Shown here: piece after piece, positions 53,415 to 62,505 of the stretch
Position numbering within the stretch: the first letter of the stretch is position 1
Layout of the letters: the number at the start of each line of letters is the position of its first letter
From: Deltaproteobacteria bacterium
GTDB taxonomy: Bacteria; Desulfobacterota; Desulfuromonadia; Desulfuromonadales; Geopsychrobacteraceae
DNA length: 64,000 bases
Direction: 5' to 3'
Assembly: GCA_024280335.1 (NCBI GenBank)
Contig: JAJRQI010000009.1
Span: 1 to 64,000 of the forward strand
The notes under the pieces: model-generated
What the model was told of the DNA's origin: nothing
What the model saw: the letters and a program-made list of their open reading frames with translations, nothing else
Databases searched by the model: none
Position numbers and translations under genes: made by a program

Positions 53415-55490
53415 TTAGGCTTCGCCGAATTCGGCGAGTATTTTAGCCGTTTGATGCGACGGCACTTCTTCATATTTACTGAAATCCATCGAGAACATCC
53501 CGCGGTCAGAGGTCATTGAACGCAATTCAGGCGCATAGCGCAGCACCTCAGCCATCGGCACCTCAGCGCGAATCACCTGGCTGTTGGCTTGCGGCTCAAC
53601 CCCGACAACCTTACCCCGTCGCGAGTTGATATCGCCGATCACATCCCCCATACAATCATCAGGCACGGTGATTTCCATCGCCATCACCGGCTCAAGCAGG
53701 GTCGGTTTGCAAGCGTTCATCGCTTTTTTAAAGGCCATAGAACCAGCAACCTTAAAAGCCATCTCTGAGGAATCGACCGAGTGATGTGACCCGTCATAAA
53801 GGGTGACACGCACGTCAACCACCTGATTTTTGGTCAGCACACCATGCTTCATCGCCTCAATAATCCCCTTATCGACCGCCGGGATGTAATTTCGCGGCAC
53901 CACCCCGCCGACCACCTTGTCGACAAATTCATAGCCGCTGCCTCGCGGCAAGGGTTCAACCTTGATCCAGACATCTCCGAACTGACCGCGGCCGCCCGAC
54001 TGTTTCTTGTACTTGCCCTGCACCTCGGTTGAGGCGCGAATGGTTTCACGGTAGGGAACCTTCGGCTCCTTGAGGATAACTTCGGCACCGTACTTGCGCT
54101 TGAGCCGTTCAACGGCAACCTCCAGATGGATCTGGCCCATCCCGGAGAGGACCATCTCCTTGGTCTCTTCGTCGCGTGTCACCCGCAAGGTCGGATCCTC
54201 TTCCATCAATCGCTGCAGACCCGTATAGACCTTATCCTCGTCGGCCTTGCTTTTCCCTTCCAGAGCGAAGGAGATGATCGGCTTGAGCGGCACCAGCGGC
54301 TCGTACATGACCTGCGCTTTCAGATCACAAAGGGTGTCGCCAGTGGTGGTCACCTTCAACTTGGGCACGGCAATGATGTCGCCGGCAGCCGCAAGCTTAA
54401 TCGATACCTGCTTTTTCCCTTCCAACTCCAGGATATTGCTGACCCGCTCCTTCTCATCCTTATTCGGATTGTAAACTACCGTGTCGGTAGCAAGGGTTCC
54501 GGAATAGATGCGCATCAGGGTCAGCTTGCCGGCGTAAGGGTCGTTGATGGTCTTGAAAACCATCGCTGAAAACGGCTCATCTTCACTCGGCTGCCGCTCT
54601 ACCGGTTCGTCGCTGTTCGGCTTGGCCCCGATCTGGATTCCCTTGTCGACCGGTGACGGCAGGCAGGTAACGATATAATCGAGCAGTTGCCGAGTGCCGA
54701 TATTGGCCGTAGCACTGCCGCAGAACACCGGGGTAAAAACTCCGGTCAAGGTTCCTTCACGCAAACCACGCAAAACCTCCTCTTCAGAAAGCGCCTCCCC
54801 TTCCAGATATTTTTCCATCAGCTCATCATCTGATTCGGCAACCGCTTCGAGCAGCAACTCACGCAGTCGCTCAGCTTCAGCCCTCAGCTCGGCCGGGATG
54901 TCGGCTTCGTGGTAAGTGCCTTTACCGTCAAAATCATAAAGCCGGGCGCGCATATTAACCAGATCGATGGTCCCCTTGAATTCCCCTTCAGCACCGATCG
55001 GCATGGTAACAACCACCCCGCGGGCACCGAGCGATTTCTCCATATCATCAACCGCCTTGAGGAAATCGGCGCGCTCCTTGTCCATTTTGTTGACAAAAGC
55101 GATTCGCGGGATTTCAAACTGATCGCACCAGTTCCAGATCTGTTTGGTCTGCGATTTGGTGCCGGAGATCGCTGAAACGATCACCACTGCGCCGCCCAGC
55201 ACCCGCAGGCAGCGGCGGGTATCATGCAGAAAGTTGCTGACTCCGGGGGTATCGACGATGTGCAAGCTGTAATCGTTCCAGGTACAGTGATTCAGGCTGG
55301 CGCTCAAGGTGGCCTGACGTTTAATTTCTTCCTCTTCAAAATCCATCGACGAGGAGCCGTCATCAACCTTACCCAGCGTATCGGTCATCCCGGTATTGTA
55401 GAGGATCGCTTCAACCAGTGATGTTTTACCGGCGCTGTTATGCGCCACAATTCCCAGGTTTCTCAGTTTCTCGGTATCGTACTTTCCCAT
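53415..55490 (-). CDS. Elongation factor G paralogue (EF-G2-like GTPase)
   Basis: 691 aa with the full EF-G domain order. P-loop is AHNSAGKTS (16-24) where true EF-G has GHIDAGKTT. The G3 motif is DTPGVSNF, so the catalytic histidine of EF-G (DTPGH) is replaced by V. NKMD and GSATANIG (G5) are kept. These features mark the EF-G2-like branch rather than the housekeeping fusA, which usually lies in the rpsL operon. Role unknown; ribosome rescue, stress or a slow GTPase switch are possible. An AAAGGAG site precedes the ATG. Confidence 0.92.
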   Translation of the reverse strand: MGKYDTEKLRNLGIVAHNSAGKTSLVEAILYNTGMTDTLGKVDDGSSSMDFEEEEIKRQATLSASLNHCTWNDYSLHIVDTPGVSNFLHDTRRCLRVLGGAVVIVSAISGTKSQTKQIWNWCDQFEIPRIAFVNKMDKERADFLKAVDDMEKSLGARGVVVTMPIGAEGEFKGTIDLVNMRARLYDFDGKGTYHEADIPAELRAEAERLRELLLEAVAESDDELMEKYLEGEALSEEEVLRGLREGTLTGVFTPVFCGSATANIGTRQLLDYIVTCLPSPVDKGIQIGAKPNSDEPVERQPSEDEPFSAMVFKTINDPYAGKLTLMRIYSGTLATDTVVYNPNKDEKERVSNILELEGKKQVSIKLAAAGDIIAVPKLKVTTTGDTLCDLKAQVMYEPLVPLKPIISFALEGKSKADEDKVYTGLQRLMEEDPTLRVTRDEETKEMVLSGMGQIHLEVAVERLKRKYGAEVILKEPKVPYRETIRASTEVQGKYKKQSGGRGQFGDVWIKVEPLPRGSGYEFVDKVVGGVVPRNYIPAVDKGIIEAMKHGVLTKNQVVDVRVTLYDGSHHSVDSSEMAFKVAGSMAFKKAMNACKPTLLEPVMAMEITVPDDCMGDVIGDINSRRGKVVGVEPQANSQVIRAEVPMAEVLRYAPELRSMTSDRGMFSMDFSKYEEVPSHQTAKILAEFGEA

Positions 55491-55622
55491 GAATCGCTCC
55501 TTTTCCAGATAAGAATGGAACCTTCAACGGAGTTCCGCAGTAAAGACCTGAATCTGTCAATTCAGTTTACAGCCCTCCAAACGGACAACACTTGCCAAGG
55601 TCGTAAGACAATAAACTTGGGT

Positions 55623-55664
55623 TTGTACCAACGAAACCGGCTAGCCCCGGTTTCGTTGGTACAA
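55623..55664. other. Perfect 18-bp inverted repeat overlapping the coaX 3' end
   Basis: TTGTACCAACGAAACCGG / CCGGTTTCGTTGGTACAA with a 6-nt loop. One arm encodes the last residues of coaX (YQRNRG) and the loop holds its stop codon. No T-run is present. It may protect the mRNA 3' end, and is long enough to be a recent duplication or mobile end. Confidence 0.7.
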
Positions 55665-56408
55665 AATACGGAGACCTTCCAAGGTCAAAAAGGGTTCAAC
55701 CTGATCGATGCAATCGGTGGCAGCGGCAATCGGGCCGGCCAAGCCGCCGGTGGCGATCACTTTCGGCGTTTCTGACAATTCTTTCTTCATCCGCCCGACA
55801 ATCCCTTCCACCAGACCGACGTAGCCGAAAAAAATACCCGCCTGCATGCTGTTGACGGTGTTTTTGCCGATAATCTGTGCCGGTCGGCTGAATTCAACCC
55901 GCGGCAGTTTGCTGGCCCGATCAAAGAGCGCCTCAGCTGAAATTCCGATCCCGGGGGCAATCGCACCGCCCTGATAACTACCCTCTGCCGAGATGACATC
56001 AAAAGTAGTCGCCGTGCCGAAATCGACCACGATCAAAGCGCCACGGTACTGTTCATATGCGGCCACCGCATTGACAATCCGGTCGGCCCCGACTTCACGC
56101 GGATTGTCGTACTGGATCGGCATCCCGGTTTTCATCCCCGGCCCGACCAGATAGGGGGTCAGTTGAAGATACTGTCGGCAGAGTTTTCCCAGGATGTCCT
56201 GCAGCGGCGGAACCACACAAGAGATGATGACATCACTCAAGTCGGCAAAGCCTAAACCGGACAGGCTGAACAAATCGTTGATCAACATGGCATACTCATC
56301 AACCGTACGATATTTGTCGGTCCCGACCCGCCAATCTTTTTTCAGTTTCGTGCCGGCGTAAATTCCGAGAACGATATTACTGTTGCCGACATCTATGACT
56401 AGAAGCAA
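55641..56408 (-). CDS. coaX: Type III pantothenate kinase
   Basis: 255 aa. It phosphorylates pantothenate in CoA synthesis and is insensitive to CoA feedback. ATP-binding segment [12 protein letters not shown] at the N-terminus, [28 protein letters not shown] and the late VIATGGLA are typical. TTG start with GGAGTGAG upstream; MLLVIDVGN at the start is the normal family N-terminus. It follows birA, a common pairing (BirA-CoaX). Confidence 0.95.
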   Translation of the reverse strand: MLLVIDVGNSNIVLGIYAGTKLKKDWRVGTDKYRTVDEYAMLINDLFSLSGLGFADLSDVIISCVVPPLQDILGKLCRQYLQLTPYLVGPGMKTGMPIQYDNPREVGADRIVNAVAAYEQYRGALIVVDFGTATTFDVISAEGSYQGGAIAPGIGISAEALFDRASKLPRVEFSRPAQIIGKNTVNSMQAGIFFGYVGLVEGIVGRMKKELSETPKVIATGGLAGPIAAATDCIDQVEPFLTLEGLRILYQRNRG

Positions 56409-56474
56409 AACTCACTCCGTTCGTAGTTATCTGATATCTGTTATCTGTAAGCTGCTAACTGTTATCTGTTAGCT

Positions 56475-57464
56475 TTAAGTCTGCCCGACTGGGCGTACAT
56501 CTCCGGCCAAAACCCGCTCGACCTTACCGTTATCCAACTGCACTCGCAGCGCGCCATCGCTGTCGAGCCCGATCACAGTACCCTGCAACCGGCCGGGGTT
56601 CTGATCGACCTCCACGGGGGTGTTCAGCAGATCACAGAGGGCCTCCCAACGGCGGCGGATCGGCACAAATCCTTCGGCGAGAAACTCCTGATAATAACCA
56701 TCGAGCCGCTGCAGAAACGCCTGGACAAAGGCGGTCCGATCGATAGCGGTGCCCTGTTCGAGCAGAACCGAGGTCGCCGGATAGAGAAGTTCATCGGGAA
56801 ATTGCGCGGCGGTCATATTCAGATTGATGCCGACCCCGAGCACCACAAAATGGATCTGTTCGGTTTCAGCATTCACTTCATTGAGCAATCCGGCAATCTT
56901 GGCACCGCCGACCAATATATCATTGGGCCATTTTACCCGAGCGGAAAGCTGATAAAGATGATTGAGGGTTTCGGCGACAGCGACAGCAGAGAGAAAGGTC
57001 AGTTGCGGTGCCTGCTGTACCGGAATCTGCGGCCGCAGCAGGATGGAACAGTAGAGATTGACCGATGGGGGAGATTCCCAGCGCCGACCCAATCGTCCCC
57101 GGCCGGCGCTCTGTCGGTCGGCAATGACAACCGTTCCGCCTTCGGCACCCTCTTCGGCCAACTGCCGCACTTTGGCATTGGTTGAATCGAGCCGATCCAG
57201 ACAGAGCAGCGAACGACCGATGGTCCGGGCCTGCAGACCGCGTTCAATTTCGGCGGACAGCAGTACGTCCGGGCCACTGAGCAGGCGATAGCCACGGGAA
57301 CGCTGGGCGTCAATCTCAAAGCCGAGTTCACGCAACAGTTTCACCTGCTTCCAGACCGCTGCCCGGGAAATATTCAGTTCGGAACTGATCTCCTGACCGG
57401 AAACAAACTCGCCGAAATTAAGGCGGAACAGGCTGAGGATCTGGTCGCGTGAGGTCAAAAGCAC
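56475..57464 (-). CDS. birA: Biotin operon repressor/biotin-[acetyl-CoA-carboxylase] ligase BirA
   Basis: 329 aa. N-terminal winged helix (SSELNISRAAVWKQVKLLRELGF) followed by the ligase domain with the nucleotide site ADRQSAGRGRLGRRWESP and the KWPNDILVGG catalytic motif. It biotinylates carboxylases and represses biotin genes. Start is GTG 57464 or TTG 57458; the TTG has better spacing to GGGAG. No bio gene is in the window. Confidence 0.95.
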   Translation of the reverse strand: MLLTSRDQILSLFRLNFGEFVSGQEISSELNISRAAVWKQVKLLRELGFEIDAQRSRGYRLLSGPDVLLSAEIERGLQARTIGRSLLCLDRLDSTNAKVRQLAEEGAEGGTVVIADRQSAGRGRLGRRWESPPSVNLYCSILLRPQIPVQQAPQLTFLSAVAVAETLNHLYQLSARVKWPNDILVGGAKIAGLLNEVNAETEQIHFVVLGVGINLNMTAAQFPDELLYPATSVLLEQGTAIDRTAFVQAFLQRLDGYYQEFLAEGFVPIRRRWEALCDLLNTPVEVDQNPGRLQGTVIGLDSDGALRVQLDNGKVERVLAGDVRPVGQT

Positions 57465-57536
57465 TCCCTGTACTATTCTGAATAACAGACGATGGCTAAG
57501 CCATCAATGATGGTTTCGCAAAAAGCAACCAGATGG

Positions 57537-58364
57537 CTAATCAAACAGCATCGAGATATCGGCCGCCATGACCGAATGGGTCAACGCACCGACAGAAATA
57601 ATATTAACACCGGTTTCGGCAATTTCGCGTACGGTCTCAAGATTGACCCCCCCCGACGCCTCGACCAGTGCCCGCCCGTCGATCAGCTCAACGCCCTGTC
57701 GCATCTGCGCGAGGGTCATATTATCAAGCATGATAATGTCTGCTGCTGCCGCCAGGGCTTCGCGGACATCTTCGAGACTACGGGTTTCGACTTCAATTTT
57801 CAGCGTGTGCGGTAACCGCCGACGGGCGCGCTCAATGGCGGCGGTGATCCCACCCGCTGCGGCAGAATGGTTCTCTTTGATCAGCACGCCGTCAAACAGG
57901 CCGATGCGATGGTTACGACCGCCGCCCATACGTACCGAATACTTATCGAGCGCGCGCAATCCGGGAACGGTCTTTCGCGTATCGACGATGACCGCATCGG
58001 TCCCGGCCACCAGTTCAACATACTGTGCGGTCAGCGAAGCGATCCCGCACATCCGCTGCAACAGATTGAGCGCAACCCGCTCACCCTGCAACAAGATTGA
58101 AGCTTTCCCCTTGATCCAGGCGATCACCTCGCCACGCCGGACCTTGCGACCATCTTCAAGCAGTTGTTCAAAACTGGTGTGCGGATCCAGGGTACGGAAC
58201 ACGCTTGCCGCAACATCAATCCCGGCCAGAATGAAGTCTTCCTTGGCAACCAGCTCAGCGCGCGCCACGGTTTCCGGCGCTATGGTTACCTCGGTGGTGA
58301 TATCACCCAGGCCGATATCTTCCTCTAAAGAGGTCCTGACAATCCGCTCTATCTCAAACGACAT
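57537..58364 (-). CDS. nadC: Quinolinate phosphoribosyltransferase (nicotinate-nucleotide pyrophosphorylase)
   Basis: 275 aa. It converts quinolinate and PRPP to nicotinate mononucleotide in NAD synthesis. Landmarks are EDIGLGDITTE near the N-terminus, ILAG, the catalytic VDTRKTVPGLRALDKYSV region, GGGRNHRIGLFD and the phosphate-binding late segment EASGGVNLETV. A GGGAG site precedes the ATG. NadA and NadB are not in the window. Confidence 0.96.
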   Translation of the reverse strand: MSFEIERIVRTSLEEDIGLGDITTEVTIAPETVARAELVAKEDFILAGIDVAASVFRTLDPHTSFEQLLEDGRKVRRGEVIAWIKGKASILLQGERVALNLLQRMCGIASLTAQYVELVAGTDAVIVDTRKTVPGLRALDKYSVRMGGGRNHRIGLFDGVLIKENHSAAAGGITAAIERARRRLPHTLKIEVETRSLEDVREALAAAADIIMLDNMTLAQMRQGVELIDGRALVEASGGVNLETVREIAETGVNIISVGALTHSVMAADISMLFD

Positions 58365-58511
58365 TCAAACAAACTCCCGTCGGGCAGCAACGCCCCTGAA
58401 ATACAGATATAATCTGCATAAAACGCCCTCAAGCTATAGCACAGCGAACGCTCATCCCGCAACCGAAAATAGCTGTTCTGGCTCAGGAAATCTCCTTTAC
58501 ATTTCCGTGAC

Positions 58512-58539
58512 TTGTGATAAAAATGAGCCACTGTAAACT
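58512..58539 (+). promoter_or_regulatory. Candidate sigma-70 promoter of the OmpA-like gene
   Basis: TTGTGA, 16-bp spacer, TAAACT, with the start near 58546, giving a leader of about 28 nt before the ATG at 58574. Confidence 0.4.
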
Positions 58540-58573
58540 GTGTATATCGGTCGTAACCAAGAGGAGTTTAAAA

Positions 58574-59479
58574 ATGAGAAGAAAGTTCATTATTTTTCTG
58601 ACAGTTCTGCCCCTGGTCCTTGGTGCCTGCGTCAGTAAAAACAGCTATCAACAAAAAGTCAATGAAGCCGAACTGCTCAGTCGTGATGTTGCTCAATTAA
58701 CCGCAGACACGAAACTGTTGCGACAGGAAAAAGTCGAACTGCAGAATGAGCTGTCAACCTTGAACAATCGCCTGGTTGAAGTCCTGCAACAGAATTCGAA
58801 ACTGCAGCGCGATCTGCTAGCGGCCCATGCCGATCAGGAACGCCAGGAAGGCAATCTGACCCGTCACCAGCGGCAACTGGCCGCCAAACAGGATCAGCTC
58901 AGTGATATGCAACAAACCAACGATCAATTACTGGCGACGATCGAAGAGTTAAATCAGAAGTTGGCGAAAGAGAAAATCGCCCGCGAAGCACGACTGGCCA
59001 AGGTTAAAAACACCTACAACCAGCTGGTCGATGCCCTGGAGGATGAAATCAAGCGGGGCGAACTGACGATTTCAAACCTGGAAGGGCGCCTCTCGGTCAA
59101 CCTGCTCAACAAAATCCTCTTCGATTCCGGGAGAACTGAGATCAAGCCGGCAGGGCTGAAGGTCATGCAAAGCCTGGGCGATGTCCTTAACAAGTTCCCG
59201 GACAAAGCCCTGCAGGTCGAAGGACACACCGACAACGTACAGATCAGCAGCCGACTGATCGAGAGATTCCCCTCGAACTGGGAGTTATCAACCGCTCGCG
59301 CCACCAGCGTTGTCCATTTTCTGCAGGATAAAGTCGGGCTCCCGGGTGAACGGCTGGTCGCCGCCGGCTACAGCGAATATCAACCGGTCGTCAGCAACGA
59401 CGAAGCAGAAGGCCGGGCCCAGAACCGTCGCATTCAGATCCTGCTGGTCCCCTACAAAAAAGACGCACCTGCTGAATAG
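58574..59479 (+). CDS. OmpA-family lipoprotein with long coiled coil
   Basis: 301 aa. Lipoprotein signal with lipobox VLGAC (C19), then a coiled coil (about 30-170) rich in Q, L and E, and a C-terminal OmpA-like domain (about 185-295) with the peptidoglycan-binding motif VEGHTDNVQI. It should link the outer membrane to the cell wall. ATG 58574 is chosen because GAGGAG lies 8 nt upstream. Confidence 0.92.
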   Translation: MRRKFIIFLTVLPLVLGACVSKNSYQQKVNEAELLSRDVAQLTADTKLLRQEKVELQNELSTLNNRLVEVLQQNSKLQRDLLAAHADQERQEGNLTRHQRQLAAKQDQLSDMQQTNDQLLATIEELNQKLAKEKIAREARLAKVKNTYNQLVDALEDEIKRGELTISNLEGRLSVNLLNKILFDSGRTEIKPAGLKVMQSLGDVLNKFPDKALQVEGHTDNVQISSRLIERFPSNWELSTARATSVVHFLQDKVGLPGERLVAAGYSEYQPVVSNDEAEGRAQNRRIQILLVPYKKDAPAE

Positions 59480-59497
59480 CAGCCAGGCCACAGATAC

Positions 59498-59526
59498 TTG
59501 ACTCAGACCGGAGGCTGCCGTATAAC
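59498..59526 (+). promoter_or_regulatory. Sigma-70 promoter of the cobalamin-riboswitch operon
   Basis: TTGACT, 17-bp spacer, TATAAC, near consensus. The transcript would start near 59533, just before the aptamer. Confidence 0.75.
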
Positions 59527-59548
59527 TGCCTCTCAACATTCAAGAAGT

Positions 59549-59692
59549 AGCCCGGCCAAGGGAAGAGGGGTGCAACTCCCCCGCGGACCCGCCGCTGTGA
59601 GCGAGGACAAGGGGCCACAATGCCACTGACGAAAAACTGTCGGGAAGGCGGTCCGGAGGATGATTCGCAAGCCAGAAGACCTGCCGGGCCAA
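59549..59692 (+). promoter_or_regulatory. Adenosylcobalamin riboswitch
   Basis: Conserved aptamer blocks appear in order: AAGGGAA, GTGCAACTCCC then GCGGACCCGCCGCTGTGA, GCCACTG, GGGAAGG, and the closing GCAAGCCAGAAGACCTGCC. The ends pair (GCCCGGC 59550-59556 with GCCGGGC 59683-59689), matching the E. coli btuB arrangement. It binds adenosylcobalamin and should switch the downstream operon off, here through the terminator at 59757-59790. Confidence 0.95.
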
Positions 59693-59756
59693 CCGCCACC
59701 CCCTCCCCGGGATTCAGGGAGGCTGGCACAACTGCAACGCTTCCAAAACGGATGGA

Positions 59757-59790
59757 GCCCGCAGACCCTTTACAGGTTTGCGGGCTTTTT
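59757..59790 (+). terminator. Riboswitch expression-platform terminator
   Basis: GCCCGCAGACC / GGTTTGCGGGC stem (one G-U pair) followed by TTTTT. It lies between the aptamer and the cbiK start, so it is the likely cobalamin-responsive terminator. Confidence 0.85.
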
Positions 59791-59816
59791 ATGTCCGGTT
59801 TGCGCGGAGGACCATC

Positions 59817-60794
59817 ATGCGACACCCTGTCTGGAAAACCCTGCTGTTCACCCTCACCATCGGCCTGTTCTGCTGCGGAGGAAGTTTTGCCATGCAAGAA
59901 GAGAAAACTGCGATCGTCGTAGCGGCCTTCGGCACCACCTACCCCAGCGCCGTCGACTCACTGCTGGCAATCGTACGTGACTTTGAAACCGCCTATCCAC
60001 AGACACCGGTGCAGATGGCCTTCACCTCCAACATCATCCGCAAAAAATGGCATGGCCGGGCCGCAGACAGAGGGTATCGCGGCAGCCACCCACAAGTTCC
60101 CGAATACTTTTACCGGATCAAGAATCTCTTAGGCACCCTGGCCGACCTGCAGGATCAGGGCTATAAAACCATCGTCGTCCAGCCGACCCACCTGAGTCAC
60201 GGTGAAGAATTCGAAGATGTCAAAGCCTACGTCGACGGCCTGCGGTCGATCAAAACCCTCAAGCAGCGCTGGCGGCCCTTCAATAATATCGCCCTCGGTC
60301 GCCCGCTGATGGGCACCTGGGGGGTAGAATATCCCTACGAAGAAGATCTGCACAAGCTGGCCGAAGCCGTTGCCGATGACGCAAAACGGGCGGAGCAGCA
60401 GCAGGCAACGCTGGTCTACATGGGGCACGGCAACGATCACCTGTCCACCGGCCTCTATTACGAATTTGAACTGCTGATGAAGCAACTCTATCCACAGATC
60501 ACAACGCTTGTCGGTCTGGTCGAAGGACACCCGAACTTTGCCGAGGTACAAAAAAAACTGCAGTCAACGAACAACAAAAAGGTGCTACTTAAACCACTGA
60601 TGATTGTTGCCGGTGATCACGCCAGCAACGACATGGCCGGGGAAGAGGCTGATTCCTGGAAGTCACAACTGGAAACCGCCGGTTTTTCAGTCACGCCGGT
60701 TCTGCAGGGGCTAGGCGACAACGTCGCCGTCCGCCGGATATTCATCAAGCACCTGCAGGATGCCGCCACGGAGGCTGGGATTGATCTGCGCTGA
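59817..60794 (+). CDS. cbiK: Exported CbiK-family sirohydrochlorin cobaltochelatase
   Basis: 325 aa. CbiK places cobalt (or iron in vitro) into sirohydrochlorin. Catalytic histidine segments are QPTHLSHGEEF and VYMGHGNDH. The protein has an N-terminal signal peptide (about 1-25, cut near GSFA), so it works in the periplasm, as in the CbiK-P of Desulfovibrio vulgaris, which is thought to act in metal or tetrapyrrole transport rather than B12 synthesis. ATG 59817 with GGAGG 6 nt upstream. Controlled by the riboswitch. Confidence 0.93.
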   Translation: MRHPVWKTLLFTLTIGLFCCGGSFAMQEEKTAIVVAAFGTTYPSAVDSLLAIVRDFETAYPQTPVQMAFTSNIIRKKWHGRAADRGYRGSHPQVPEYFYRIKNLLGTLADLQDQGYKTIVVQPTHLSHGEEFEDVKAYVDGLRSIKTLKQRWRPFNNIALGRPLMGTWGVEYPYEEDLHKLAEAVADDAKRAEQQQATLVYMGHGNDHLSTGLYYEFELLMKQLYPQITTLVGLVEGHPNFAEVQKKLQSTNNKKVLLKPLMIVAGDHASNDMAGEEADSWKSQLETAGFSVTPVLQGLGDNVAVRRIFIKHLQDAATEAGIDLR

Positions 60795-61665
60795 AGCGAT
60801 CAGCTGCAACGGTCGCCCCTGTGAAATTGAAGTTCAGGGACTGACCCGCCGCTTCGGCAAAACGCTCGCCGTCGACAGTATCGACTTTCGCGTCGGTCGC
60901 GGTGAGCTTTTTGCCTTTCTCGGCCCGAACGGCGCCGGGAAAACCACCACTATTAATATGCTGACCGGCCTGCTTAAGCCGGATGCCGGCGAAGTCCGCT
61001 ACCAGGGCGAACGGTTCGATCCGCACCGGCTTGCGGTGAAACGGCTGATCGGCGTGGTGCCGCAGCACAACAACCTCGATCGCGAACTGACCGCCGCCGA
61101 AAACCTGCTGATCCACGGCCGCCTGTTCGGGATGTCGGGCAAAGGGTTGCAGCAGCGGATCGGCAGCTGCCTCGAATTCGCCGATCTGACGGCCAAGCGC
61201 GACACCCCGGCCGGGAAACTCTCCGGCGGCATGAAACGCAAGCTGGTGATCGCTCGCGCCCTGCTGCACCAGCCGGAAATTCTGTTCCTCGATGAACCGA
61301 CCGTCGGCCTCGACCCGCACAGCCGACGCAAAATGTGGGCCTTTCTGCGCCGAATCAATCAGCAGCAGCAGTGCACAGTCTTTTTGACCACCCACTACAT
61401 TGAAGAGGCCGAAGCCCTCGCCGACCGGGTGCTGATCATCGATCAGGCGAAAATTATCGCCGGCGGTACTCCGGAGCAATTGAAGAGATCAGCGGGGAAC
61501 TATGTTCTTGATATCTATCGTGAGGATGAAGTTCAAAATGAATTCTTCGCCGACCGCCCAGCAGCGCTGCAACGGCTGGAGCAGCTCGACACTTCGGTAC
61601 GGATCCGCGAAACCACACTGGAGGATGTTTTTCTGCAGCTTACCGGCAAGCGGATCGCGCCATGA
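60781..61665 (+). CDS. ABC transporter ATP-binding protein (NodI-like)
   Basis: 294 aa. Walker A is GPNGAGKTT, the signature is LSGGMKRK and Walker B LFLDEPT, in the order of the CcmA/NodI/ABC-2 export group. The start is taken as TTG 60781, because GGAGG (60770-60774) sits 6 nt upstream; ATG 60760 would be 7 residues longer and lacks a good site. Either start overlaps cbiK. It pairs with the permease that follows and probably exports a compound rather than importing one. Confidence 0.9.
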   Translation: MICAEAISCNGRPCEIEVQGLTRRFGKTLAVDSIDFRVGRGELFAFLGPNGAGKTTTINMLTGLLKPDAGEVRYQGERFDPHRLAVKRLIGVVPQHNNLDRELTAAENLLIHGRLFGMSGKGLQQRIGSCLEFADLTAKRDTPAGKLSGGMKRKLVIARALLHQPEILFLDEPTVGLDPHSRRKMWAFLRRINQQQQCTVFLTTHYIEEAEALADRVLIIDQAKIIAGGTPEQLKRSAGNYVLDIYREDEVQNEFFADRPAALQRLEQLDTSVRIRETTLEDVFLQLTGKRIAP

Positions 61666-62405
61666 TCCTGCACGGGGTACGCGCCATCTACTTGCGCGAG
61701 ACGCTGATTCTGCGCCGTAAGCTGGTCAAGACGCTGCTTGCCTCGGCGGTCTCCCCGGCGCTGTTCCTGCTCGCCTTCGGTTACGGTGTCGGTCGCGGCG
61801 CCCAGGTCGGCGGGGTCGATTATCTGGCCTTTCTGCTGCCGGGCCTGCTGACCATGAGCAGCATGAACCAAGCCTACAGTATTGCCACCGAGATCAATAT
61901 CTCGCGCTTCTATTTCAAGGTATTCGAAGAGTACCTGCTGGCGCCCTTGCATCGCTGGCAGATCATCATCGGCGAAACCTGCTACGGCATCACCAGGGGG
62001 CTGATCCCGGTGGTTATCATCGGTATTTACAGCCTGCTTTGCGGGGTCAACCTGCAGTTCAGCCCGCTGTTTCTGCTCGCTCTGCTGCTGCATCTGGCGA
62101 TCTTCGCGTTGCTCGGTTTTATTGCCGCGATGATCGTCAAAAGCCACAGCGATCAGGCAACCATCAACGCCTTTTTGATTACGCCGATGATGTTTCTCTC
62201 CGGCACCTTTTTCCCGGTTGAGCAGATGCCGCTGGCAATCCGGGCGGTCGCGAGTATCTTTCCGCTGACCTATAGTACCCAGCTGATCCGCGCGACTTTA
62301 ACACCGGAGGCCACGGTGGATTACGCGCTGTTCGCTGTACTGGGCGGGATTTTGATCATACTGTTTCTGATGGCGAAACGGATTGTCGCCAAGGTGGAAA
62401 TATAA
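61662..62405 (+). CDS. ABC-2 type permease (NodJ-like)
   Basis: 247 aa, six predicted helices, ABC-2 family. Landmarks are PALFLLAFGYGVGRG near the first helices, LLPGLLTMSSMNQAY and the late TPMMFLSGTFFPVEQMP. It overlaps the ATPase gene by 4 bp. The substrate is unknown. Its location in a B12-riboswitch operon between a chelatase and a BtuCD-like importer suggests a tetrapyrrole, metal-complex or lipid-linked partner, but this is inference. Confidence 0.9.
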   Translation: MILHGVRAIYLRETLILRRKLVKTLLASAVSPALFLLAFGYGVGRGAQVGGVDYLAFLLPGLLTMSSMNQAYSIATEINISRFYFKVFEEYLLAPLHRWQIIIGETCYGITRGLIPVVIIGIYSLLCGVNLQFSPLFLLALLLHLAIFALLGFIAAMIVKSHSDQATINAFLITPMMFLSGTFFPVEQMPLAIRAVASIFPLTYSTQLIRATLTPEATVDYALFAVLGGILIILFLMAKRIVAKVEI

Positions 62406-62414
62406 TGCAGATGA

Positions 62415-62498
62415 CCGTAGCGGCGACCCGCCGGGTCGCCCGGGCTAACCGAATACTCCCAATTCTAAAGCGGGCGACCCGCCGGGTCGCCCCTACCG
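62415..62498. repeat. Inverted-repeat element between ABC-2 permease and FecCD permease
   Basis: Left arm CCGTAGCGGCGACCCGCCGG and right arm, read on the other strand, GGTAGGGGCGACCCGGCGGG; each arm is itself a hairpin GGCGACCC-GCC-GGGTCGCC. Same family as 6154-6257. It lies inside a likely operon. Confidence 0.75.
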
Positions 62499-62505
62499 AG
62501 TTCTG

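Noticed and set aside
60760-60780. ATG 60760 as the start of the NodI-like ATPase
   Set aside because: It has no ribosome site, while TTG 60781 has GGAGG 6 nt upstream. Kept as the alternative.
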